A DNA stretch of 64,000 nucleotides from Bdellovibrionales bacterium. Its GTDB lineage: Bacteria > Bdellovibrionota > Bdellovibrionia > Bdellovibrionales > UBA1609. The position numbers and the translations under genes are program-made. The notes below the pieces were generated by a model. The model ran no database searches. It worked only from the letters and a program-made list of their open reading frames with translations, and was not told the DNA's origin. Each line of letters starts with the position of its first letter. The stretch's first letter is position 1. Below, piece after piece: positions 43,746 through 51,700 of this stretch. The stretch is from the NCBI GenBank assembly GCA_019637855.1, contig JAHBUX010000001.1, forward strand, positions 581,337 through 645,336. The letters run 5' to 3'.

Positions 43746-44594
43746 TTAGCTCATCTTTTTGAGTTTAGTTTTATACGCCGAGAGAAGGTCAGACATGCGG
43801 TCGGAAATCAGATGTTGCAAGGTGCCAATATTTTCAATGGATTGCATCGAACGCCAGCACGCCTCCTTCAACTGCTCATTGGCGGGATGGACGCATACTG
43901 TTTGAGTAGGATTCAGCTGCATTTCGTGGCGATAAGAAAGGATCTCTATCCCCACAGCCATGCTGTGAATGACTAGATCAAGCCTGCGTTCTTGATTGCG
44001 AATCGTGGAGCGTGCGTAGTTCTCTTTTTTCGCGAGAGCTTCGTAGTCGGTATAGTGCTGATGACAGCGTTCATCGATGAAAATGAGATTGTGAGTCAGC
44101 TCGTGAATAAAGAATTCCATAAAGTCAGGTTTGCGCCAATGATCGGGTGGATTGGCCCATAGTAGTCCCACCGCGCGCGGGGTGGAACCGCCCCCACGCC
44201 CGGGAAATGCGTGGAAGAAGACAGTGTGGAAGACCAAATCGAAAAGCGAAAACATGTTACTGTGTTGGGACTTAAGCTCATGATATGCCATCTGCAGCCG
44301 GGCAAATTGAATTTCATTTGAATCGGCAGGAATATTCTTGGTGAAATCTTCTTCTTCATTTTGAAAGTATTTAAGCAATTCCGATACGGATTGCGGGCGG
44401 GATTCAAATCGTAGGGCATGTGTGGGATTCTCGGTTAGCCACGATTCGTTAATGCCGTCACCTTGCGCAATTTGGCTTTTCACAAACTGAGCTTTTAGAA
44501 CGGCTGCGCTATCAATCGCATTTGAAGATTCCTGTGAACTTGCGACAGTTAGAATATTTAGTACGTTAGTCTCTAAGCCTTTTAGAAAATACAT
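43746..44594 (-). CDS. HExxH-type putative peptide-modifying enzyme (RiPP beta-hydroxylase-like)
   Basis: A 282-residue cytoplasmic protein. H164-E165-L-T-H168 (HELTH) is a HExxH metal motif. The stretch GGSTPRAVGLLWANPPDHW about 20 residues earlier and the downstream LDLVIHSMAVGIEILSYR (H210 a possible third ligand) match my recollection of the 'HEXXH motif-containing putative peptide modification protein' family, also called aKG-HExxH-type peptide beta-hydroxylases. It lacks a signal peptide, unlike a secreted protease. It lies between a small peptide gene and an exporter gene. The alternative is an ordinary metallopeptidase that trims the peptide. Confidence 0.68.
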   Translation of the reverse strand: MYFLKGLETNVLNILTVASSQESSNAIDSAAVLKAQFVKSQIAQGDGINESWLTENPTHALRFESRPQSVSELLKYFQNEEEDFTKNIPADSNEIQFARLQMAYHELKSQHSNMFSLFDLVFHTVFFHAFPGRGGGSTPRAVGLLWANPPDHWRKPDFMEFFIHELTHNLIFIDERCHQHYTDYEALAKKENYARSTIRNQERRLDLVIHSMAVGIEILSYRHEMQLNPTQTVCVHPANEQLKEACWRSMQSIENIGTLQHLISDRMSDLLSAYKTKLKKMS

Positions 44595-44617
44595 GGAATT
44601 TCACCGTCGGTGAGTGG

Positions 44618-44650
44618 CAGGAGCCTGATAGTCAGGCTCCTGGGTTTTTT
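44618..44650 (+). terminator. strong hairpin with T-tract between precursor peptide and HExxH genes
   Basis: An 11-base-pair stem CAGGAGCCTGA/TCAGGCTCCTG (44618-44642) with TAG loop, then TTTTTT on the plus strand. It is a canonical terminator for the plus strand, where no gene is present. On the minus strand it lies between the peptide and enzyme genes and may act as an mRNA-stabilising or partial-termination hairpin that lowers enzyme expression relative to the peptide. Confidence 0.6.
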
Positions 44651-44786
44651 ACTTGTTATTATTGAACGCAATCATAACGACGGGACGTTGGTAGTCGCTC
44701 AAATTGATTTTCTGAGTGACAGCCTGGGCCTTCTTGACAGTTTCGCTCTTCACTTGTGCGGCGAGAGACTTGATTATTTTATCCAT
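44649..44786 (-). CDS. 45-residue candidate RiPP precursor peptide
   Basis: A short frame with a strong ribosome binding site (AAGGAG, seven bases before the ATG at 44786). The N-terminal ~28 residues form an amphipathic, lysine-rich helix (MDKIIKSLAAQVKSETVKK), like a RiPP leader. The C-terminal part (from about LSDYQRPVV to the NNNK end) is hydrophobic then asparagine-rich, and is a candidate core. No double-glycine motif is present. It is the first gene of a minus-strand trio with the HExxH enzyme and the ABC exporter. The product could also be a small regulatory peptide. Confidence 0.68.
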   Translation of the reverse strand: MDKIIKSLAAQVKSETVKKAQAVTQKINLSDYQRPVVMIAFNNNK

Positions 44787-44978
44787 GCATTTGCTCCTTT
44801 GTAGCAATAGGTTGTGGACAGGAATTGCAAAGCTGGTTCGCGGCTAAGAGCGTATATACGCGGTAAGCGCCCTAGAACAGGGCCTCTGATCTTAGAGTCT
44901 GGATCTAGAACTAAGATGAAGGTTCCGAACTGCCACTTTTCGGCACGAGTGGCTGTAGTGGTATCGTCGGTACATAGA

Positions 44979-45133
44979 ATGAAGAGCGCGCAGGAAATTT
45001 ACGAATCCAGCGCATGGGAAGATTATTGGTCAAAGCTCAAAAAAATGAGCCTCGGTTCACGGTGCGTGACCTCGCCTTAAACGGCCTTCGTGAATCTTTA
45101 ATGGAGCACCACTTGCGGTCCTCGCTTGGGCCA
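44979..45133 (+). pseudogene. fragment resembling a TIGR02147-type regulator, frame broken at an A7 run
   Basis: ATG 44979 begins MKSAQEIYESSAWEDYWSKLKK, and in the next frame the text continues as NEPRFTVRDLALNGLRE. Inserting one A in the seven-A run (45039-45045) would join them into one polypeptide. The joined sequence resembles my recollection of the N-terminal region of TIGR02147 family proteins (a DY...YFEERKKKNPRFSLRAFA pattern). The rest of the gene is missing and the DNA runs into a terminator and tRNA-Ser. Reported as a decayed remnant; the similarity is by eye. Confidence 0.35.
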
Positions 45134-45140
45134 AAAATAA

Positions 45141-45168
45141 AAAAGGCAGCTGGATACAGCTGCCTTTT
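45141..45168. terminator. bidirectional terminator after tRNA-Ser
   Basis: A 12-base-pair stem (AAAAGGCAGCTG/CAGCTGCCTTTT) with a GATA loop, flanked by A-rich and T-rich tracts. It can end transcription of tRNA-Ser on the minus strand and of the remnant on the plus strand. Confidence 0.8.
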
Positions 45169-45174
45169 TATTTT

Positions 45175-45267
45175 TGGCGGAGAGGGGGGGATTCGAACCC
45201 CCGTGAGCCGTTTTAGCGACTCGACGGTTTAGCAAACCGTTGGTTTAAGCCACTCACCCACCTCTCC
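45175..45267 (-). tRNA. tRNA-Ser (GCT)
   Basis: Minus strand, 90 bases plus encoded CCA (45175-45177). Acceptor GGAGAGG/CCTCTCC, long variable arm typical of serine tRNA, and anticodon stem ACGGT...ACCGT framing loop TTGCTAA, anticodon GCT. Confidence 0.97.
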
Positions 45268-45407
45268 AGCGGGAACACGTTTTTCGGCTTTAAAGGCTGA
45301 AACTGCCATAGGGATTGAGGAAATTCAAGAACTGCCGGGCTTTAAAGGGCTTGCATTCTTGGCCTCCCTTGTCTAAAACACGGCTTCCCAATTCAAAAAG
45401 GGATCGC

Positions 45408-45484
45408 GCGCCCGTAGCTCAGTTGGATAGAGTACTTGACTACGAATCAAGTGGTCGGTGGTTCGAATCCATCCGGGCGCGCCA
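45408..45484 (+). tRNA. tRNA-Arg (ACG)
   Basis: 77 bases including CCA. Acceptor GCGCCCG/CGGGCGC, anticodon stem CTTGA...TCAAG with loop CTACGAA, anticodon ACG. By common knowledge the wobble A is edited to inosine by TadA. Confidence 0.97.
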
Positions 45485-45573
45485 GTTTTTTCCTCCAAAA
45501 TAATCCTAAAAACGCATAGATCCGGTTTCCGAACCTCAAATCGCGTATATTTCCGGAAATGTTAGCCCCTACC

Positions 45574-46593
45574 CTAAAAGACGCGGTGGAGCCAGATCAT
45601 GCCTTGGGTTTGGGCGTAGACGTCCGTTAGGCGGAGGTGTTGGCCTTGGAGCTGGATTTGGAAGTTTTCGTCCAGTTGGCGTGAGACAGAGAGGCTCGCT
45701 TCGCCACCGACCTTGGACTTTTCGTTGAGCTTGGAACCGCTGGCGCTTTGGTAGGCGGGGCCGAGATCGAAAGTGAAGAAATTTTTGTCGGACAACGAGC
45801 GTTGGTAGCTCAAGCCCAAGCCGGCCTGGAGAAAGCTTTTTGGGGAATAGTAACCCGCTAGGCCGCCGTCGTCGTTTTTCAAAGTCCAAAACTGCCCTTT
45901 GGTGATAAGGGCCCAGCCAGATTGACGAAAGCCGATGGTGTAGCTGCCGTCCACTCCATACAGGGGATTTGTCTTCACGCCGCGCGCGACAATGTTGCCG
46001 CCATACACGCGTAAAAAACCCTCGGCCCGTTTCCACGTTTTCTTCGCACTGACAAACACGGTGTTGCGGCGTGCGGCGCCGGCCCATTTCTCGGCAGTCT
46101 CGATACCGAGCAGGCTAATGTAAGAGTCGTACATCAAGTCGCGCTTGATACCCACGCTCCACAACGTCATTTCATTTTGCAAATCCACACTGGCGCCACC
46201 GTCCCAGAAATCGTGAAGAGCGTCGTGGTAGTAGAGATCGCCGCGCACGACCAAGTGGGAGTTGATCGCGTACTGTCCAAAAGCGCCGCTGTAGAAGCCG
46301 TCTTTGCTGGTTTTGCCCTTCCAGAAGGCTTCACGGCCGCCGCGCAAACCTCCGCTCAAAGAGTCGGTGGGCTTCCAGCGCACATAAGCGCCTCCGCGCA
46401 TGCCGCTCAGTTCGAAGCCTTTGCCGCTGGTGTGGTTGATCAGTTGACCCTCTAAACCCATCTGCTGGGTGTTACCGCGGGCCCACTCAGTGGCGGGAAG
46501 GTCTAAGTTTTCGGTGAGCATTCGGGCTTGAACAGCGCCGCAGAATAAAAAGGCAAACGTCACTACAGACGAGAAAATCAGGTAAGACATCAT
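45574..46593 (-). CDS. outer-membrane beta-barrel protein
   Basis: A 339-residue protein with a signal peptide (MMSYLIFSSVVTFAFLFCGAVQA, ATG 46593 or 46590, GGAGG upstream). The mature part has many Gly/aromatic strands of alternating hydrophobicity (LWSVGIKRDLM, YTIGFRQSGWALITKGQFW) ending in LHRVF, a C-terminal Phe as expected for Bam substrates. About 14-16 strands could fit. No enzymatic motif is seen. It lies alone between tRNA-Arg and a convergent-side protease gene. Confidence 0.78.
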   Translation of the reverse strand: MMSYLIFSSVVTFAFLFCGAVQARMLTENLDLPATEWARGNTQQMGLEGQLINHTSGKGFELSGMRGGAYVRWKPTDSLSGGLRGGREAFWKGKTSKDGFYSGAFGQYAINSHLVVRGDLYYHDALHDFWDGGASVDLQNEMTLWSVGIKRDLMYDSYISLLGIETAEKWAGAARRNTVFVSAKKTWKRAEGFLRVYGGNIVARGVKTNPLYGVDGSYTIGFRQSGWALITKGQFWTLKNDDGGLAGYYSPKSFLQAGLGLSYQRSLSDKNFFTFDLGPAYQSASGSKLNEKSKVGGEASLSVSRQLDENFQIQLQGQHLRLTDVYAQTQGMIWLHRVF

Positions 46594-46767
46594 AAGCCTC
46601 CGCAGGCTTTGATTGAACTATGGCGGCATGGCGGGGGCAACCATTTGAGGTGCCGCTTTGCGGCCTCTTTGGACGTACCGCCTAGTTGATGGACGGCGAA
46701 CAGGAACCTGGCGGCGGCCATAATGGCATATGGTGTGCTGAGGAAAATGCCCATGCGAGGACCCAAG

Positions 46768-47475
46768 ATGAAGACAGCGCTGATATGTACGACTCTGGCG
46801 GCCTTGGTGTTGACCTTGGGTGCCTGTGGACCACGTCCCAGCCAACAGTACCGTAAACCGCCGGCAGAACTACCTGCGGTTAAGCCCGCTAAGGGTGTCG
46901 AGTTGGTGCATAACGCGAAAGGCGTTGAGGTCCCCAAAGTCTATATTACAGAGGACAATTCGCCAGTGACGGTGAGTGATGCAGGCCTCTACTTCTCTTA
47001 CGACGTGGACTTTCCGGCTGAGTTCAAGTCCGCTTGCGAACGCGCGGTGCAGACGGCGAATGAAGCTATGGGGAAAGTGCGGATTTCGATCGGTACATTT
47101 CCGGCCGAGTTCAATTCCGGTGATGAGAATGATGGGTTTAGTGTGATCTCTTGGGGCAAAGCTCAACCCGTGCAGGTCGACTTAGAAGCCGCGCTGACAA
47201 AAACTTACGTTTGGACTACGGGGATCATTGAGGCCGATATCGATGTTTTCAACCAGCACTTCAAATACTCCAACACCGGTGAAGTTGGAAAACTCGACTT
47301 CGAAACCGTTTTTCTACACGAACTTGGTCACGCTATGGGATTGGCGCACTCGAACGATCCTCAATCAGTGATGGCTCCGCTGGTAAAAACCGGAGTGATC
47401 AATCGTAAGTTCACTGATGAAGATATCGCCAATATTCGACGGGCTATGACGACGGCTGTAACCGCTTCGAAGTAG
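46768..47475 (+). CDS. matrixin-type metalloprotease lipoprotein
   Basis: A 235-residue lipoprotein: signal MKTALICTTLAALVLTLGAC with C20 after the lipobox. The metzincin motif HELGHAMGLAH (H184, E185, H188, H194) is followed by a Met-turn methionine (M202). A longer frame from 46723 is rejected because GAGGA is correctly placed before ATG 46768 and the lipobox fits. It should be an envelope-anchored zinc protease. It lies next to a small exported protein gene on the opposite strand. A role in prey invasion or surface remodelling is inference. Confidence 0.88.
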   Translation: MKTALICTTLAALVLTLGACGPRPSQQYRKPPAELPAVKPAKGVELVHNAKGVEVPKVYITEDNSPVTVSDAGLYFSYDVDFPAEFKSACERAVQTANEAMGKVRISIGTFPAEFNSGDENDGFSVISWGKAQPVQVDLEAALTKTYVWTTGIIEADIDVFNQHFKYSNTGEVGKLDFETVFLHELGHAMGLAHSNDPQSVMAPLVKTGVINRKFTDEDIANIRRAMTTAVTASK

Positions 47476-47483
47476 GTTTTGAG

Positions 47484-47807
47484 TTACTGGCAGAGGTTAT
47501 GAGTGACTTTGAAGTCGTCGCCCTGAGGCTTCGGCTGGAATTCAAATTCGCAGAAATAGTTCACATGATACATTTGACCATCGTCATTGAGGATTGAGCG
47601 GGTGCCTTCGCAGATCACGCCCAGGCCATTTTCCACCCCAGGGGCTTCTTTGCACTCGCTCCAGCCCGAGGAATCTTTATTGTCCCCTGCGGCAAAAGCA
47701 CGCGATACGGTGTCGGCGTAGGCGAGGGGATAGACAATCTTGCTCGAGCTATAGGCGGTCCCCGCCACCACAAAAGCCACAAACATTCCCACGACAAACA
47801 CTCGCAC
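47484..47807 (-). CDS. small exported protein with paired cysteines
   Basis: A 107-residue protein starting at GTG 47807 (AGGGGA about seven bases upstream). The N-terminus is hydrophobic (MRVFVVGMFVAFVVAG), as a signal or anchor. The exported part has four cysteines (SECKE, GVICEG, YFCEF, NLCQ) that could form two disulfides. No known family. It converges with the matrixin gene, leaving eight bases between their ends. Confidence 0.65.
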   Translation of the reverse strand: MRVFVVGMFVAFVVAGTAYSSSKIVYPLAYADTVSRAFAAGDNKDSSGWSECKEAPGVENGLGVICEGTRSILNDDGQMYHVNYFCEFEFQPKPQGDDFKVTHNLCQ

Positions 47808-47955
47808 TGCTGAAATCCCCTAGTTGAGATCGAAAGGTCTATTGTGTTGGCGAAATCCAGGCAACCTCACAGTCCAAACGACGCAAAGCTCAAAACCCTA
47901 GCCAAACCGTCCAGAATCCGCTAAGTCCTAAAACCTACAATTTACGCAGCAGTCC

Positions 47956-48046
47956 GGAGAGGTGGCCGAGTGGCCGAAGGCGCTCGATTCGAAATCGAGT
48001 AGACTGCAAAACAGTCTCGTGAGTTCGAATCTCACCCTCTCCGCCA
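47956..48046 (+). tRNA. tRNA-Ser (CGA)
   Basis: 91 bases including CCA. Acceptor GGAGAGG/CCTCTCC, long variable arm (TAGACTGCAAAACAGTCTCG), anticodon stem CTCGA...TCGAG framing loop TTCGAAA, anticodon CGA. Confidence 0.97.
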
Positions 48047-48052
48047 ATTAAA

Positions 48053-48088
48053 ATACCGGAATCCCGGTATACGAGTTAACCGGTATAC
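48053..48088. repeat. inverted and direct repeat after tRNA-Ser
   Basis: ATACCGG-AATC-CCGGTAT (48053-48070) forms a seven-pair hairpin. CCGGTATAC occurs again at 48080-48088, 16 bases after its first copy at 48064-48072. It may be a terminator or a regulator binding site. Confidence 0.5.
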
Positions 48089-48129
48089 ACGGATTCAGGA
48101 ATTAGGAATCAACGGCTAGCGTGGGTGAG

Positions 48130-48618
48130 TTACCTCCCCTCAAACGCTCGTTCTAGAGCTGCGATATTGAATTTCTTCATCTGCATATAGGCCTTTACCA
48201 CGCGCTCGGTTTTGGCCTTGTCGGGCGACTTCATCATTTTATCTAGCACCATAGGTGTGATTTGCCAGGACAGACCGAATTTGTCTTTGAGCCAACCGCA
48301 TTGAACTTCTTGGCCGCCGTCGGCGGTGAGTTTTTGCCAATAGTCATCGATCTCCTCCTGTGTCTCGCAATTTACGATGAGAGAGATGGCTTCGTTGAAC
48401 TTAAATATGGGGCCGCCATTGAGTGCCATGAAGCACTCGCCATTCACTTCGAACTCCACGCTCATTACCGAACCTTCGGGTTGTCCGTGAAATTCAAAGC
48501 CCTCTTTACCATAGCGGGCAATATGTCCAATCGAACCGTTTTTGAAAACGGAGATGTAGAATTTAGCGGCTTCTTCCGCTTGGCTATCGAACCAAAGACA
48601 CGTGGACATCTTCTTCAT
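48130..48618 (-). CDS. VOC family protein (PhnB/3-demethylubiquinone methyltransferase-like)
   Basis: A 162-residue glyoxalase-fold protein. The N-terminus MKKMSTCLWFDSQAEEAAKFY matches PhnB-like proteins (TCLWF and the AEEAxxFYxxxF pattern), as do FMALNGGP and the CGWLKDKFGLSWQITP stretch near 110-125. AAGGAG lies about six bases before the ATG. These proteins are small-molecule binding or dioxygenase-like; the exact reaction is not known. It lies alone between tRNA-Ser and the RND efflux operon. Confidence 0.87.
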   Translation of the reverse strand: MKKMSTCLWFDSQAEEAAKFYISVFKNGSIGHIARYGKEGFEFHGQPEGSVMSVEFEVNGECFMALNGGPIFKFNEAISLIVNCETQEEIDDYWQKLTADGGQEVQCGWLKDKFGLSWQITPMVLDKMMKSPDKAKTERVVKAYMQMKKFNIAALERAFEGR

Positions 48619-48735
48619 CGCGACTCCTTTGCTCCCCGTGAATGGAGAGCGTAGAGTAAATTAGCATATGGGTGGGAGCTTGTTTCTTAAAAAGATCAAA
48701 GGGGTCCGGGCGTGATCACGCGTCTTCAACTCCTC

Positions 48736-48758
48736 GCGCTGGCCGTTAAGGCCAGCGC
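48736..48758 (-). terminator. hairpin downstream of the RND efflux operon
   Basis: A nine-pair stem GCGCTGGCC/GGCCAGCGC with a GTTAA loop, beginning 12 bases beyond the RND gene stop on the minus strand. A T-tract is missing, so it may be factor-assisted or a stability element. Confidence 0.5.
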
Positions 48759-48770
48759 AATTCGAAGAAA

Positions 48771-51700
48771 TTATTGAATAGTGTTTTCGATACGCGAGCG
48801 GTCGGTGAGCGTGGCATGGTCGGTCGGCTTCTTAGGCTTCGAGACTAGCTTTTTGCCGATCGAGTTTGCCCACACGCGGAAGCGGTCGACGTACACGAAC
48901 AGTGAGGGAACCGCAATCAGAGTCAGAACCGTCGCGATAATCACACCGGCGATAATGACCACGCCCATCGAGGTCCTGGCTCGCGATGCGGGATTCAGAC
49001 CAATGGCGATCGGAATCGTGCCCGCCACAAGAGCGAATGATGTCATCAGAATAGGGCGCAGACGTGTTTTGCCGGCGCGGACTAGTGCCTCTAAACGCTC
49101 TACGCCCTCGTCCATCAACTGCTTGGTGAAATCGACAAGCAAGATCCCGTTCTTGCCCGCAACACCGATCAACATAAATAGACCAAGCATCGCGAACATA
49201 TTCAGCGATTTGCCGCTTAAGAGCAGACCGTAGAACGCGCCACTTAGTGCCAGCGGAAACGACACCATAATGGTCATCGGAGTGATGAACGACTCGTACA
49301 GGCTGGCTAGGATAAGGTAGATACAGATGATGCCAAACAGAATTGCGATAATGGCAGACGTGCCCATATCAGCCATGTTCTCGGCATCGCCACCCAAACT
49401 GAAGCGCACGTCGTTCGGCAATTTGCTATCACCCATGGTTAACGAGCGCTGCACGTGAGAAACGACTTCGCTCAAGCTGGCGCCAGGAGCAATATTGGCC
49501 GTGATCTGAATAAAGCGCGCACGATCACGGCGTTCAATTGAGGCTGGACCGGCAACCAAATCCGCTTCGGCGACATTTGCAAGTCTCACCAGCTTGCGGT
49601 TGATGTTAGGGATATATACTTCGGAGAACCTTTGGTTCAAATCCCGCTGATTGTCCTGAAGTCTGACGCGCACATCGTACTCGCGCCCATGCTCGCGGAA
49701 TTTGGCCGTCGTTGAACCTTCGATCTGCGCTCGTAACTCGGCCCCCATGGTCTTGGTATTGATTCCAAACTCTTTAGCCGCTCCGGGCTTAAGACGAACT
49801 TGAACTTCTTGCTTGCCGGTGCGGAAGTTGGTGTCCACGTCCTTGAAACGCGGGTCCGCTTTGAGCAGAGCAAGAGCTTGCCCGGAAGCCTTTTGCAGCT
49901 CGTCCGAGTTCTGCGAAATCAGGTTCAGAATAAAGGGCTGTTGACCGGCGCCGCCCGACGTATCGTATTTTTTTACGATGGGGTTCGCGATCTCTTGCAG
50001 TGCCACCAGTTGTTTTCTGAGTTTGTCGCGGAAGTCGACGGTGGTGAGGTCGCGCTTGTCGTGCAATTTGACAAAAAGCATGGCCTTGTTGGATTCGTTA
50101 AATGTTCCACCGACAGTGCCCATTACAAAATCAACTTCCGGGTTTTGCTTCACAATCTGCTCGACCTGCTTAAACACCTTGGTCGTCGCATCTAGATTGG
50201 ATCCGGGAGCTAGTTCTAAAGTCACAGAGCTTTCACCTGTATCCGCATCCGGAACGAATTCGGAAGGAATTTTAGTGGCCGCATATAAGCTAAGAGCGAA
50301 GACCAGGAGAGTGGCCGTCAATGTGCTCTTGGGGAATCTGAGGGTGAAACGCAAGAAACGCTCGTAAACGTTCTCGAGCCACGATTGGAAACGATCAAAG
50401 CCCCGTAGCAGTCGGCCTAACGTTCTATCATACAGACCTGTTGGCACATCGCCCTTCTTCAGGCCATGACTGTGACCATCACCGCCGAAATAGGCCGCCA
50501 ACATCGGGATGATGGTCAAAGCGACAAACAAACTGATCGCCATCGAGAACGCAACGGTCAAACCGAACTGTTTAAAGAACTGACCGATCATACCCGACAT
50601 CATTCCCACCGGCACGAACACGGCCATAACCACCAGAGTGATGGCAATAACCGCCAATTGGATTTCGGCTGTTCCTTTCTCGGCGGCCTCTTCGGCCGAC
50701 TCGCCAAGTTCCATGCGTCGATAAATGTTTTCGATAACCACGATCGCGTCGTCGATCAACAGACCAACCGCCAAGGTCAATGCCAGCAGACTGATCACGT
50801 TGATCGTGAAGCCCGCCATCGACATCAGCACAAAGGATCCGATCAGAGAAACGGGCAGTGATAGGGCCGTGATCAGAGTCGAGCGCATGCTGCCGAGGAA
50901 GAACAAGACAGTGATCACCGTGAGGATAATACCGATGATGATCGTTTCATAAACGTCGAAGACGTTGTGGCGAATGCTGGTGCTGGAATCAACCAGCACT
51001 TTGAGTTGAGGCGCATTGGCCATATTGTTGAGATCGATTTGAACCTTCGCGATCTGCTTCTTAACATCGTCAGCGACTTTAAGCGTATTGGAGCCCGCTT
51101 GACGATAGATTTGCAAAATGACCGTGGGCTTACCTTCAAAGAAACCGCGGTTTTTCTCGTCTTCCAAAGTGTCTTTGACTTTGCCCAAGTCAGAAACGCG
51201 GGTGGGGACTTCGTTGCCGTGGAGATTGACTAAAGTGTCGGCGATTTCATCGACGGTGCGGAACTCACCCACGCCACGATAGACGATCTCTTGCCCCTGG
51301 CGGTTCACTTTGCCGCTGGGAACGTTTTCACCTGAGGCGCCGATCTGCGAAGCCACTTGGCTGACCGAGATCTCTCGGCGCTGCAGTTTAGCTTGATCGA
51401 GCAAAACGTGGATTTCACGTTTTCTGCCGCCGAAGATCTCGATGGAGCCGACGTTGTTGACCTGTTCGAATCGCGGCTTCACATATTGGTCGGCGATGTC
51501 GTAGATTTTGTCCGGTGCTAGGCCTTCGGCCGAAAGACCGACCATCAAAATGGGCATGTCGGCCAAATCAAATTTCTTGATCACAGGATCGTCAACGGCG
51601 TCAGGCAGCTTGGGACGGGCGATATTGATCTTATCGCGCACCTGCTGCTCGGCATACTTGGCGTCGACGGTGGTTTGAAACTCTACGGTGACAACGCTTA

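Noticed and set aside
43746-44594. HExxH protein as a secreted metalloprotease
   Set aside because: No signal peptide and the surrounding motifs and neighbours fit a peptide-modifying enzyme better, though cytoplasmic peptidase activity cannot be excluded.
45160-45270. coding frame with GGIRTPVSRFSDST
   Set aside because: This is the well-known spurious translation of tRNA-Ser and is not a protein.
45315-45503. 62-codon frame with VAQLDRVLDYESSGRWFESIRA
   Set aside because: Spurious translation of the tRNA-Arg gene.
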